DNA from: Marinifilum_A sediminis
GTDB taxonomy: Bacteria > Bacteroidota > Bacteroidia > Bacteroidales > Marinifilaceae
NCBI GenBank assembly: GCA_947496465.1
Contig: CANMCX010000003.1
Coordinates: forward strand, 186,001 to 250,000
DNA length: 64,000 nt
Direction of reading: 5' to 3'
This document shows positions 34,328 to 41,417 of the stretch, piece by piece (position 1 is the stretch's first letter; each line of letters starts with the position of its first letter). Under the pieces are notes generated by a model. The model saw only the letters and a list, made by a program, of their open reading frames with translations. It was not told where the DNA came from and did no database searches. A program made the translations under genes and the position numbers.

Positions 34328-35419
34328 ATGAAAATAAGGAAAATCATAAAGGAATATTTTTCATACTCAGCATCTGAAAAAAGAGGATTGTTAATCCTTG
34401 TAATAGTATTGTTGGGTGTGTATGTTGTGCCAGTTTTTTTTAGTTCTTCTAATTCTGAATCAAAAATTCTGGTTAAGGATAAGCAGCAAGAGATTCAATC
34501 TTTAATTTCTTCTATCGAACAATCAAAATCGAAACAGAATCAATACAATTACTTTTCTTTCGATCCTAATTCCGTAACGGAAGTTCAACTAAATCAATTG
34601 GGCTTGTCTAATTTTCAAATAAAAAATTTAATAAGATATCGAAAAGCAGGAGGCATTTTTTATAAGAAGGGTGATTTGCTTAAGATTTATGGTTTCACAA
34701 ATGAAGATTTAAATCTACTTGATGAATATATTACTTTCAAGAAAATACAGACTGTGAATAGGTATAAGTCAAAAAAGGTGTCGAAAATATCTTATCTGTT
34801 TCCATTCGATCCCAATACTTTATCTTATTCTGGTTGGGATAGTTTAGGTGTAGATAGTAAAATTGCCAATCGGATTCAAAAGTACATAGAGAAAGGTGGT
34901 AGTTTTAAAGAGGCTAAAGATCTTAAGAAGATATATGGTTTTGATTCTGCTAAACTTTTAGTACTGATGCCATATATAAATATCGATTTAGTTATTCCTG
35001 AGAAAATTGATAAAGAATATAAATTGATTGAATTGAATAGTAGTGATACTAGTGAATTAAAAAAATTGCCAGGAATAGGAAAAGTATTATCCAGTCGAAT
35101 TATAAAATATCGGAAGTTATTGGGTGGTTATTCAAATAAGGAACAATTAATTGAAGTTTATGGGATTTCAAAGGAGCGTTATTTACGGTTTTCAGGATTA
35201 ATTACTGTTGATTCTTCATTAATTTTAAAAATGGGAATAAATTCTTTTAATAAAGATAAATTAAAAAGTCATCCTTATATAAAAGATAGAATTGCAAATG
35301 ATATTGTACGATATCGGCATAGAATGGGAGATTTTAACTCTGTTGAGGAGTTGAGGGATAAGGGGTTGTTGTCTGATTCAATATTTGGTAAATTATCTCC
35401 TTATCTTTCATTAGATTAA
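34328..35419 (+). CDS. Membrane-anchored protein with ComEA-like helix-hairpin-helix repeats
   Basis: A 363-residue protein. One hydrophobic helix at about 21-38 anchors it in the inner membrane; the rest is likely periplasmic. Four HhH-type modules can be seen, each starting with a FDPN or LNSSDTSELKKLPGIG-like turn: about 77-135 (FDPNSVTEVQLNQLGLSNFQ), 160-215 (FDPNTLSYSGWDSLGV), 228-290 (ELNSSDTSELKKLPGIGKVL, the most canonical) and 300-355 (INSFNKDKLKSHPYI). HhH repeats bind DNA; ComEA uses one for DNA uptake. So a DNA-binding role at the membrane is possible, but no other competence gene is near. ATG start just after a terminator, so its promoter must lie inside or upstream of the symporter gene. 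No clear terminator follows. Confidence 0.85.
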   Translation: MKIRKIIKEYFSYSASEKRGLLILVIVLLGVYVVPVFFSSSNSESKILVKDKQQEIQSLISSIEQSKSKQNQYNYFSFDPNSVTEVQLNQLGLSNFQIKNLIRYRKAGGIFYKKGDLLKIYGFTNEDLNLLDEYITFKKIQTVNRYKSKKVSKISYLFPFDPNTLSYSGWDSLGVDSKIANRIQKYIEKGGSFKEAKDLKKIYGFDSAKLLVLMPYINIDLVIPEKIDKEYKLIELNSSDTSELKKLPGIGKVLSSRIIKYRKLLGGYSNKEQLIEVYGISKERYLRFSGLITVDSSLILKMGINSFNKDKLKSHPYIKDRIANDIVRYRHRMGDFNSVEELRDKGLLSDSIFGKLSPYLSLD

Positions 35420-35433
35420 AATGATTAGAGATA

Positions 35434-35465
35434 TTTGAGAAAGAACAGCTTATTTTCTAACTTTG
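35434..35465 (+). promoter_or_regulatory. Consensus promoter P1 upstream of rpsU
   Basis: TTTG at 35434-35437, 20 bases, then TAACTTTG at 35458-35465: a full match to TTTG-N20-TAnnTTTG. Start of transcription about 35470, giving a leader of about 130 bases to rpsU. Confidence 0.7.
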
Positions 35466-35530
35466 CACAGTCGTATTTTTGATCTAATTTCTTAAGAAGG
35501 AGAGAATTTCGATACTTTTATTGAAATAAA

Positions 35531-35562
35531 TTTGAATAATACTGATTGAATTGATAAATTTG
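35531..35562 (+). promoter_or_regulatory. Consensus promoter P2 upstream of rpsU
   Basis: TTTG at 35531-35534, 20 bases, then TAAATTTG at 35555-35562: a second full match 97 bases downstream of the first. Start of transcription about 35567, leaving a leader of about 36 bases that contains the Shine-Dalgarno sequence. Confidence 0.75.
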
Positions 35563-35590
35563 CGGCTCACTTAGAAAAACATAAAATTTA

Positions 35591-35596
35591 AAGGAG
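35591..35596 (+). promoter_or_regulatory. rpsU: Shine-Dalgarno sequence of rpsU
   Basis: AAGGAG, complementary to the 16S 3' end, with a 6-base spacer to the ATG at 35603. Nearly all other genes in the window lack such a site. Confidence 0.85.
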
Positions 35597-35602
35597 AAAA
35601 TT

Positions 35603-35794
35603 ATGATTGTTATTCCTATGAAAGAAGGCGAAAACATTGAAAGAGCCTTGAAAAAATTCAAAAGAAAATTTGAAAAAACTGGTGTAATTAAAGAACTTAG
35701 AGGAAGACAGGTTTATAAAAAACCATCTATCAAAAGAAGAGAAGAGAAATTACATGCAATCTATGTTCAAGCAATGCAACAAGCTGAAGATTGA
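35603..35794 (+). CDS. rpsU: 30S ribosomal protein bS21
   Basis: A 63-residue basic ribosomal protein that sits near the 3' end of 16S rRNA. Sequence is typical: MIVIPMKEGENIERALKKFKR then a Lys/Arg-rich helix and KPSIKRREEKLHAIYVQ. In Flavobacterium johnsoniae bS21 helps to hide the anti-Shine-Dalgarno sequence on the ribosome, and rpsU itself is reported to keep a strong SD so that ribosomes lacking bS21 translate it. The gene here fits that: AAGGAG 6 bases before the ATG, behind two consensus promoters. It is followed after 77 bases by xerC and then hpf. Confidence 0.97.
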   Translation: MIVIPMKEGENIERALKKFKRKFEKTGVIKELRGRQVYKKPSIKRREEKLHAIYVQAMQQAED

Positions 35795-35871
35795 TTTTTT
35801 TTTGGATTAGTTCCTTGATATCTTAATTTTTTGTATCTTGGATTATCCTGACGGATAAATATCCCGGATGT

Positions 35872-36753
35872 ATGAGTTTTAAGGAATCTTTTCTATCTTA
35901 TTTGCAATACGAAAAACGATATTCTGTACATACTATTCTGTCTTATGACTGTGATTTAACTCAGTTTGATGAATTTTTATCAAGAGAAGAGTTAGGTTTG
36001 GAAATAGAAGAGGCTAGTTTTAAAGATGTGCGGAAGTGGATCGTTTTTTTAATGAATGATGGAAATAGTTCACGTACTGTAAATAGGAAATTATCCTCGT
36101 TAAAATCATATTTTAAATACCTGTTGAGGGAATCACTTGTGGAATCGAATCCAATGGATCGTGTGGTGGGACCCAAGCAAGCAAAGAAATTGCCAGGTTT
36201 TGTTGGAGAGCATTCAATGTTGCTTTTGCGAGAAATTGATTTTGGTGGAGGTTTCGAAGGTGTTCGAGATAGATTTATTCTTGAGTTGTTTTATCAGACT
36301 GGAATGAGATTGTCTGAATTGATGAATCTTAAGGAAAATGATTTTGATCGTGGAACATCTTTGGTGAAAGTATTAGGAAAAAGAAATAAGGAAAGAATCA
36401 TTCCGATAAGTAAAAGTTTAGAAGATCTTCTTGATGAATATCTTGATGTGAAACAAAAGACTTTTGATCGCGGGAATGATTTTCTTTTTGTAACTAAAAA
36501 GGGGGTGCCTGTTTACGAAAAATTGTTGTATAGGGTAGTGGTTAAACATTTATCTAAAATTACAACAATGACAAAGCGGAGTCCGCATGTCTTGAGGCAT
36601 ACTTTCGCAACTCATTTATTAAATAATGGTGCGGAATTAAATGCTGTTAAAGAATTGCTGGGTCATTCCAATCTTTCAGCAACGCAGATTTATACTCATA
36701 CTTCATTCGAGCGTTTAAATAATATATACAAACAAGCTCATCCGAGAGCATAA
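35872..36753 (+). CDS. xerC: Tyrosine recombinase XerC/XerD family
   Basis: A 293-residue site-specific recombinase. The N-terminal SAM-like core-binding domain (residues 1-90) starts FKESFLSYLQYEKRYSVHTILSYDCDL. The catalytic domain has all six positions: Arg146 (TGMRLSEL), Lys170 (VLGKRNKER), His239 and Arg242 (HVLRHTFATH), His265 (LLGHSNLS) and nucleophile Tyr274 (QIYTHTS). Length and close motif match fit a housekeeping Xer that resolves chromosome dimers at dif; with no phage or integron near it, that is the likely role, though which Xer (C or D) cannot be fixed. Lies between rpsU and hpf with 17 bases to hpf, so the three are probably one operon. Confidence 0.93.
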   Translation: MSFKESFLSYLQYEKRYSVHTILSYDCDLTQFDEFLSREELGLEIEEASFKDVRKWIVFLMNDGNSSRTVNRKLSSLKSYFKYLLRESLVESNPMDRVVGPKQAKKLPGFVGEHSMLLLREIDFGGGFEGVRDRFILELFYQTGMRLSELMNLKENDFDRGTSLVKVLGKRNKERIIPISKSLEDLLDEYLDVKQKTFDRGNDFLFVTKKGVPVYEKLLYRVVVKHLSKITTMTKRSPHVLRHTFATHLLNNGAELNAVKELLGHSNLSATQIYTHTSFERLNNIYKQAHPRA

Positions 36754-36758
36754 ATTTT

Positions 36759-36763
36759 GGAGG
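36759..36763 (+). promoter_or_regulatory. hpf: Shine-Dalgarno sequence of hpf
   Basis: GGAGG with a 7-base spacer to the ATG at 36771, just after the xerC stop. Only the second such site found in the window. Confidence 0.75.
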
Positions 36764-36770
36764 AATAAGT

Positions 36771-37070
36771 ATGAATATAAATATTCAATCTATCGGTTTT
36801 GTGGCTGATGTAAAGTTGGAGAATTTTATTGAGAGCAAGCTTGAAAAAATAATGAAGCTTAATGATGATGTGCTTGGAGCGGAAGTGTTTCTTAAAGTTG
36901 AGAAAGCTGCGAGTGCAGAAAATAAAATTGTTGAAGTTAGCCTTAATGTGAAGGGTGGCGATTTTTTTGCAAAAAAGCAAAGTAAGACATTCGAAGAATC
37001 AACAGATTCTGCCATTGAGGCACTACGAAAGCAGGTGGTGAAACACAAAGAAAAGCTTCGCGCAAAATAA
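36771..37070 (+). CDS. hpf: Ribosome hibernation-promoting factor, short HPF/RaiA type
   Basis: A 99-residue protein of the HPF/YfiA family, which binds the 30S decoding region and silences or pairs ribosomes in stationary phase. Family features: NINIQSIGFVADVKLENFIESKLEKI at the N-terminus, LKVEKAASAENKIVEVSLNV in the middle and the DSAIEALRKQVVKHKEKLRAK helix at the end, with DFFAKKQSKTFEESTDSA between. It is the short form, without the dimerising C-terminal domain of long HPF. GGAGG precedes the ATG. Placed in the rpsU-xerC-hpf run, just before the promoter of the tRNA-tuf operon, so ribosome supply and ribosome silencing genes are side by side. Confidence 0.93.
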   Translation: MNINIQSIGFVADVKLENFIESKLEKIMKLNDDVLGAEVFLKVEKAASAENKIVEVSLNVKGGDFFAKKQSKTFEESTDSAIEALRKQVVKHKEKLRAK

Positions 37071-37091
37071 TTATAAAAAACACATGATTAT

Positions 37092-37123
37092 TTTGTTATA
37101 AATTTAAAATATTTTTACATTTG
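37092..37123 (+). promoter_or_regulatory. Consensus promoter of the tRNA-tuf-rpo operon
   Basis: TTTG at 37092-37095, 20 bases, then TACATTTG at 37116-37123. Start of transcription about 37128, roughly 48 bases before tRNA-Thr. No terminator or other promoter of this quality appears before tuf, so the tRNAs and tuf are probably on one primary transcript. Confidence 0.75.
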
Positions 37124-37175
37124 CAGACCATTTTCAGGGAAATCTATGCCTTGTTAAATAAGTGGTTTGCATTTT

Positions 37176-37249
37176 GCCGATGTAGCTCAGCTGGCTAGAG
37201 CAGCTGATTTGTAATCAGCAGGTCGTGGGTTCGAGTCCCTCCATCGGCT
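37176..37249 (+). tRNA. tRNA-Thr(TGT)
   Basis: 74-base cloverleaf with anticodon loop TTTGTAA. Identical to the copy at 3257-3330 on the other strand, fully paired acceptor stem GCCGATG/CATCGGC. First RNA after the promoter. Confidence 0.97.
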
Positions 37250-37266
37250 CTGTTTAAAATATATTT

Positions 37267-37348
37267 GGGGAGATACCAAAGTGGCCAACTGGGGCGGACT
37301 GTAACTCCGCTGACTTCGTCTTCGTAGGTTCGAATCCTGCTCTCCCCA
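37267..37348 (+). tRNA. tRNA-Tyr(GTA)
   Basis: 82 bases with a long variable arm, as expected for bacterial tRNA-Tyr. Acceptor GGGGAGA/TCTCCCC, anticodon stem GCGGA/TCCGC with loop CTGTAAC, anticodon GTA. Discriminator A; CCA not fully encoded. Confidence 0.96.
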
Positions 37349-37382
37349 CTTTGAATGAAAGGAATTGTATGATTTCTTTTAT

Positions 37383-37455
37383 GCGGGAATAGCTCAGTTG
37401 ATAGAGCATCAGCCTTCCAAGCTGAGGGTCGCGAGTTTGAGTCTCGTTTCCCGCT
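37383..37455 (+). tRNA. tRNA-Gly(TCC)
   Basis: 73 bases. Acceptor GCGGGAA/TTCCCGC, anticodon stem TCAGC/GCTGA with loop CTTCCAA, anticodon TCC. 108 bases before tuf. Confidence 0.96.
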
Positions 37456-37562
37456 CACACTTTATTGGTTGTCGAAATTTTGAGTTTATTGCTCATTATT
37501 AACCAATGGATTTAAAATATTGTTTTTAATTGTTGTCTAATATTTAATTAACTTATTGAGTT

Positions 37563-38750
37563 ATGGCTAAAGAACATTTTGACAGGTCAAAACCACACGT
37601 AAATATCGGTACTATCGGTCACGTTGACCACGGTAAAACTACCTTAACTGCTGCTATCACTACAGTGTTGGCGAAAAGAGGTCTTTCTGAAGTTGCATCT
37701 TTCGATTCTATCGATAATGCTCCAGAGGAGAAAGAAAGAGGTATTACTATTAATACTGCTCACGTAGAATACCAAACTGCTAATCGTCACTATGCTCACG
37801 TTGACTGTCCAGGTCACGCGGATTACGTGAAGAATATGGTAACTGGTGCTGCTCAGATGGATGGTGCTATTTTGGTTTGTGCTGCGACTGATGGTCCTAT
37901 GCCACAGACTCGCGAGCATATCCTTCTAGCTCGTCAGGTAAATGTACCTAAAATTGTAGTATTCTTAAACAAAGTTGACATGGTTGACGATGAAGAGATG
38001 CTAGAATTAGTTGAGATGGAAGTTCGTGAATTGTTAGATTTTTACGAGTTTGATGGTGATAACACTCCTATTATTGCAGGTTCTGCATTAGGTGGTTTGA
38101 ACGGTGAGACTGAGTGGGAAGATAAAATCATGGAGTTGATGGAAGCTGTGGATACTTGGATTCCACTTCCTCCACGTGATGTAGATAAGGCTTTCTTAAT
38201 GCCAGTTGAAGATGTATTCTCTATTACTGGTCGTGGTACTGTTGCTACAGGTCGTATTGAGACTGGTATCGTTAAAACTAGTGAAGAATTACAGATCATT
38301 GGTCTTGGTGCAGAAGGTATGAAAACTGTTTGTACTGGTGTTGAGATGTTCCGTAAGATTTTGGACGAAGGTCAAGCTGGTGATAACGTAGGTCTATTGT
38401 TAAGAGGTATTGATAAATCTGCTATCAAGCGTGGTATGGTTATCTGTCACCCTAACACAATTACTCCTCATACTAAGATTAAGGCTGAGGTTTACGTATT
38501 GAAAAAAGAAGAAGGTGGACGTCATACTCCATTCCATAACAAGTACCGTCCTCAGTTCTATATCAGAACTCTTGATGTAACTGGTGAGATTACTCTTCCA
38601 GAAGGTGTTGAAATGGTAATGCCAGGTGATAATGTTACTATCAACGTTGAGTTGATTACTCCAGTAGCTTGTGATTTAGGTCTACGTTTCGCTATCCGTG
38701 AAGGTGGTAGAACTGTAGGTGCTGGTCAGATTACTGAAATCGTTGAGTAA
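37563..38750 (+). CDS. tuf: Elongation factor Tu
   Basis: A 395-residue GTPase that carries aminoacyl-tRNA to the ribosome A site. G1 GHVDHGKT at residues 19-26, RGITINTAH effector loop, DCPGHADY (G3), NKVDMVD (G4), GSALGG (G5 region), then domains 2 (GRGTVATGRIETG) and 3 (HTPFHNKYRPQFYIRT, VELITPVACDLG). Length standard. Very strong codon bias. It lies in the conserved Bacteroidota arrangement tRNA-Thr/Tyr/Gly, tuf, tRNA-Trp, secE, nusG, rplKAJL, rpoBC. No Shine-Dalgarno upstream (TTATTGAGTT ATG). Confidence 0.99.
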   Translation: MAKEHFDRSKPHVNIGTIGHVDHGKTTLTAAITTVLAKRGLSEVASFDSIDNAPEEKERGITINTAHVEYQTANRHYAHVDCPGHADYVKNMVTGAAQMDGAILVCAATDGPMPQTREHILLARQVNVPKIVVFLNKVDMVDDEEMLELVEMEVRELLDFYEFDGDNTPIIAGSALGGLNGETEWEDKIMELMEAVDTWIPLPPRDVDKAFLMPVEDVFSITGRGTVATGRIETGIVKTSEELQIIGLGAEGMKTVCTGVEMFRKILDEGQAGDNVGLLLRGIDKSAIKRGMVICHPNTITPHTKIKAEVYVLKKEEGGRHTPFHNKYRPQFYIRTLDVTGEITLPEGVEMVMPGDNVTINVELITPVACDLGLRFAIREGGRTVGAGQITEIVE

Positions 38751-38769
38751 TTAGAACATATATAAGGTT

Positions 38770-38787
38770 GATCCGGGAAACCGGATC
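38770..38787 (+). promoter_or_regulatory. GNRA-capped hairpin between tuf and tRNA-Trp
   Basis: GATCCGG-GAAA-CCGGATC, a 7-bp GC-rich stem with a GAAA tetraloop, 13 bases before tRNA-Trp. The T tract after it is interrupted (GGTCTTCTTATA), so it is either a partial terminator, an RNA-processing site or an mRNA 3' end stabiliser. Confidence 0.6.
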
Positions 38788-38800
38788 GGTCTTCTTATAG

Positions 38801-38873
38801 ACGGGTGTAGCTCAGTTGGTAGAGCACTGGTCTCCAAAACCAGGTGTCGGGAGTTCGAGTCTCTCCTCCCGTG
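38801..38873 (+). tRNA. tRNA-Trp(CCA)
   Basis: 73 bases, anticodon stem CTGGT/ACCAG with loop CTCCAAA, anticodon CCA; discriminator G as expected for Trp. Acceptor ACGGGTG faces CTCCCGT, which leaves a T6-T67 mismatch. Located between tuf and secE. Confidence 0.94.
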
Positions 38874-38892
38874 CAAAGACAAATTTTGCCTT

Positions 38893-39084
38893 ATGAAACT
38901 AAAAATTTACATTGAAGAAGTTTATAAAGAACTAGTTCAGAAAGTATCTTGGCCATCATGGTCTGAGCTTCAAAGTAGTGCGATTGTAGTTATGATTGCT
39001 TCCACTATTATTGCACTTGCGATTTTCGTAATGGATTTGGGGTTCAAGAACTTGATGGATGTTATATACAATATGTTACACTAA
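38893..39084 (+). CDS. secE: Preprotein translocase subunit SecE
   Basis: A 63-residue single-span subunit of the SecYEG channel. The amphipathic N-terminal helix with KELVQKVSWPSWSELQSS (the conserved W-P-x-x-x-E/L motif) precedes the transmembrane helix at about 31-55. Short form, typical outside the gamma-proteobacteria. 20 bases after tRNA-Trp, 17 bases before nusG, as in most bacteria. Confidence 0.95.
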   Translation: MKLKIYIEEVYKELVQKVSWPSWSELQSSAIVVMIASTIIALAIFVMDLGFKNLMDVIYNMLH

Positions 39085-39101
39085 TTCCTTATTAGAGAAA
39101 G

Positions 39102-39650
39102 ATGGTTGAAATTGATAGAAAATGGTATGTTCTAAGGACTGTAGGAGGAAAAGAAAAGAAGGTCAAGGAATATATTGATAGTGAAATTTCTAATCTTGGT
39201 CTACAGGAGTATGTGTCACAGGTTCTCATTCCTACCGAAAAAGTGTTTCAGGTGCGCAACGGTAAGAAAATTAGTAAGGAAAGAATTTTCCTTCCTGGTT
39301 ACATTCTTATTGAAGCAGCACTCGTTGGAGAAATTCCTCACATCCTTCGTAATATTACGAATGTGATTGGCTTCCTGGGGGATACAAAAGGCGGCGATCC
39401 AACTCCTATGCGTATGTCAGAAGTGAACCGCATACTGGGTAAGGTCGATGAACTGGCTGGCAAAGATGAGGAAATTAGTATTCCTTATTATGTTGGTGAA
39501 ATGGTTAAAGTGACTGATGGACCATTTAATGGTTTTACTGGCGTGATTGAAGAGGTGAATGCAGAGAAGAAAAAGCTAAAAGTTATGGTGAAAATCTTCG
39601 GACGTAAAACACCTTTGGAATTAAGTTTCATGCAAGTAGAAAAAGAATAA
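39102..39650 (+). CDS. nusG: Transcription termination/antitermination factor NusG
   Basis: A 182-residue factor that binds RNA polymerase and links it to Rho or the ribosome. NGN domain (1-110): KWYVLRTVGGKEKKVKEYID, VLIPTEKVFQVRNGKK, FLPGYILIE, GFLGDTKGGDPTPM. KOW domain (125-182): GEMVKVTDGPFNGFTGVIEEVN and the C-terminal PLELSFMQVEK. Length standard. The second gene of the secE-nusG pair, followed after 25 bases by rplK. Confidence 0.97.
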   Translation: MVEIDRKWYVLRTVGGKEKKVKEYIDSEISNLGLQEYVSQVLIPTEKVFQVRNGKKISKERIFLPGYILIEAALVGEIPHILRNITNVIGFLGDTKGGDPTPMRMSEVNRILGKVDELAGKDEEISIPYYVGEMVKVTDGPFNGFTGVIEEVNAEKKKLKVMVKIFGRKTPLELSFMQVEKE

Positions 39651-39675
39651 TTAAATCTTTTAGAAAAGTAAAGCT

Positions 39676-40119
39676 ATGGCTAAAGAAGTTGCAGGATTAA
39701 TCAAATTGCAGATCAAAGGTGGTGCTGCAAATCCTTCACCCCCAGTAGGACCGGCATTAGGTGCTAAAGGGGTAAATATTATGGATTTTTGTAAGCAATT
39801 CAATGCAAGAACTCAAGATCAGGCTGGAAAAGTAATCCCTGTTGTGATTACTGTTTATTCTGATAGTTCATTTGAATTTATTACAAAAACTCCTCCAGTA
39901 GCTGTGCAAATTTTAGAAGCTGCAAAATTAAAATCAGGTTCTCCTGAATCTAATCGTAAAAAAGTTGGTTCTATTACTTGGGATCAGGTACGTGCGATTG
40001 CAGAGGGGAAAATGAAAGATTTAAATGCTTTTAAAGTAGAGAGCGCCATGAGTATGGTAGCTGGTACGGCAAGAAGTATGGGTGTCACAATTTCAGGTGA
40101 TAATCCACTTAATCAATAA
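39676..40119 (+). CDS. rplK: 50S ribosomal protein uL11
   Basis: A 147-residue protein of the GTPase-associated centre, bound to 23S helices 43-44 and target of thiopeptides. LIKLQIKGGAANPSPPVGPALGAKGVNIMDFCKQFN at the N-terminus carries the proline-rich hinge; the C-terminal domain ends in ARSMGVTISG. Directly followed by rplA (21 bases), as in the conserved L11 operon. Confidence 0.98.
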   Translation: MAKEVAGLIKLQIKGGAANPSPPVGPALGAKGVNIMDFCKQFNARTQDQAGKVIPVVITVYSDSSFEFITKTPPVAVQILEAAKLKSGSPESNRKKVGSITWDQVRAIAEGKMKDLNAFKVESAMSMVAGTARSMGVTISGDNPLNQ

Positions 40120-40140
40120 TTTTAAAATACTGCACTTAAA

Positions 40141-40833
40141 ATGGGTAAACTAACAAAAAATAGAAAGTTAGCTTCAGAAAAAGTGGATACTGATAAGCTA
40201 TATTCTATCGATGAAGCAGCAAAATTGGTTAAGGAGATTACATCTACCAAATTTGATGCCTCAGTGGATATGGATATTCGCTTAGGAGTTGACCCAAGAA
40301 AAGCTAACCAAATGGTACGTGGTGTGGTTACTCTTCCTCATGGTACTGGTAAAGAAGTTCGTGTTTTAGTTTTATGTTCTCCTGATAAGGAAGAAGAAGC
40401 TAAAGCTGCTGGGGCTGACTATGTTGGTCTTGACGATTACGTTGCCAAAATCAAAGGTGGATGGACTGATGTTGATGTTATCATCACAATGCCTACTGTA
40501 ATGGCGAAAGTTGGTGCTTTAGGACGAGTTTTAGGACCTCGTGGTTTAATGCCAAATCCTAAGTCTGGTACAGTAACAATGGACATTGCTAAAGCAGTTA
40601 CCGAAGTGAAAGCTGGTAAAATTGATTTTAAGGTCGATAAATACGGTATTATTCACTCATCAATCGGTAAAGTATCTTTTGATGCAGATAAGATTAAAGA
40701 AAATGCTAAGGAATTTGTTGGCATTATCAATAAGCTTAAGCCATCTGCTGCAAAAGGAACTTATGTGAAGAGTGTATACCTGTCAAGCACAATGAGTATT
40801 GGTATCCAGTTGGATCCAAAATCACTTGACTAA
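40141..40833 (+). CDS. rplA: 50S ribosomal protein uL1
   Basis: A 230-residue L1-stalk protein that moves with E-site tRNA. KFDASVDMDIRLGVDPRKANQMVRG, LPHGTGK, MPTVMAKVGALGRVLGPRGLMPNPKSGT (the L1 signature) and YVKSVYLSSTMSIGIQLD at the end. L1 represses its own operon in E. coli by binding the leader; no clear rRNA-like target is visible in the 21 bases between rplK and rplA here. Confidence 0.98.
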   Translation: MGKLTKNRKLASEKVDTDKLYSIDEAAKLVKEITSTKFDASVDMDIRLGVDPRKANQMVRGVVTLPHGTGKEVRVLVLCSPDKEEEAKAAGADYVGLDDYVAKIKGGWTDVDVIITMPTVMAKVGALGRVLGPRGLMPNPKSGTVTMDIAKAVTEVKAGKIDFKVDKYGIIHSSIGKVSFDADKIKENAKEFVGIINKLKPSAAKGTYVKSVYLSSTMSIGIQLDPKSLD

Positions 40834-40863
40834 TTTTAATTTTTAATCAAGACCTTAGTAATC

Positions 40864-41382
40864 ATGAAAAGGGAAGAAAAAATTCAGATTATTGATAGCT
40901 TGACGGAAGAAATCAATGCTTCAAATCACTTTTATCTGACGGACATTTCAGAAATGAATGCCGAAGACACTTCTGCACTTCGTAGAGCGTGTTTCGAGAA
41001 AGATATTAAGTTGGTTGTTGTAAAAAACACACTTCTTAGAAATGCTTTGGAAAGAGCAGAAGGAGAGTTTGAAGGATTGAATGATGTACTTAAGGGAGCA
41101 ACCTCTCTTATGCTTACAGATACAGGAAACCTTCCTGCAAAGCTTATCAAAGAGTTCCGTAAGGGACATGATAAACCTATCCTGAAAGCGGCTTATGTTG
41201 AAGAGTCGATTTACGTTGGTGATAACGAGCTTGAAGCTCTTAGCACTATTAAGTCTAAAGAAGAACTTGTTGGAGATATCGTGGCGTTATTACAGTCACC
41301 AATCAAGAACGTTATTTCTTCATTGGAATCGGGAAAGAATATCCTTGCTGGTGTTGTGAAAACACTTTCAGAAAAAGAGTAA
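40864..41382 (+). CDS. rplJ: 50S ribosomal protein uL10
   Basis: A 172-residue base of the L7/L12 stalk. MKREEKIQIIDSLTEEINASNHFYLTDISEMN, LRRACFEKDIKLVVVKNTLLRNALERA (rRNA-binding), and a C-terminal helix VVKTLSEKE that holds L12 dimers. Only 30 bases follow rplA, which leaves little room for the long L10 autoregulatory leader known in E. coli. Confidence 0.97.
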   Translation: MKREEKIQIIDSLTEEINASNHFYLTDISEMNAEDTSALRRACFEKDIKLVVVKNTLLRNALERAEGEFEGLNDVLKGATSLMLTDTGNLPAKLIKEFRKGHDKPILKAAYVEESIYVGDNELEALSTIKSKEELVGDIVALLQSPIKNVISSLESGKNILAGVVKTLSEKE

Positions 41383-41417
41383 TATATTAGTAAATTAAAT
41401 TTAAAAACTGAAGGAAA

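Noticed and set aside
35872..36753. Tyrosine recombinase as an integrase of a mobile island
   Set aside because: Flanked by rpsU and hpf with no attachment site repeats or cargo; fits a housekeeping Xer.
40834..40863. L10 leader-type autoregulatory RNA before rplJ
   Set aside because: Only 30 bases separate rplA and rplJ, too little for the known structure.
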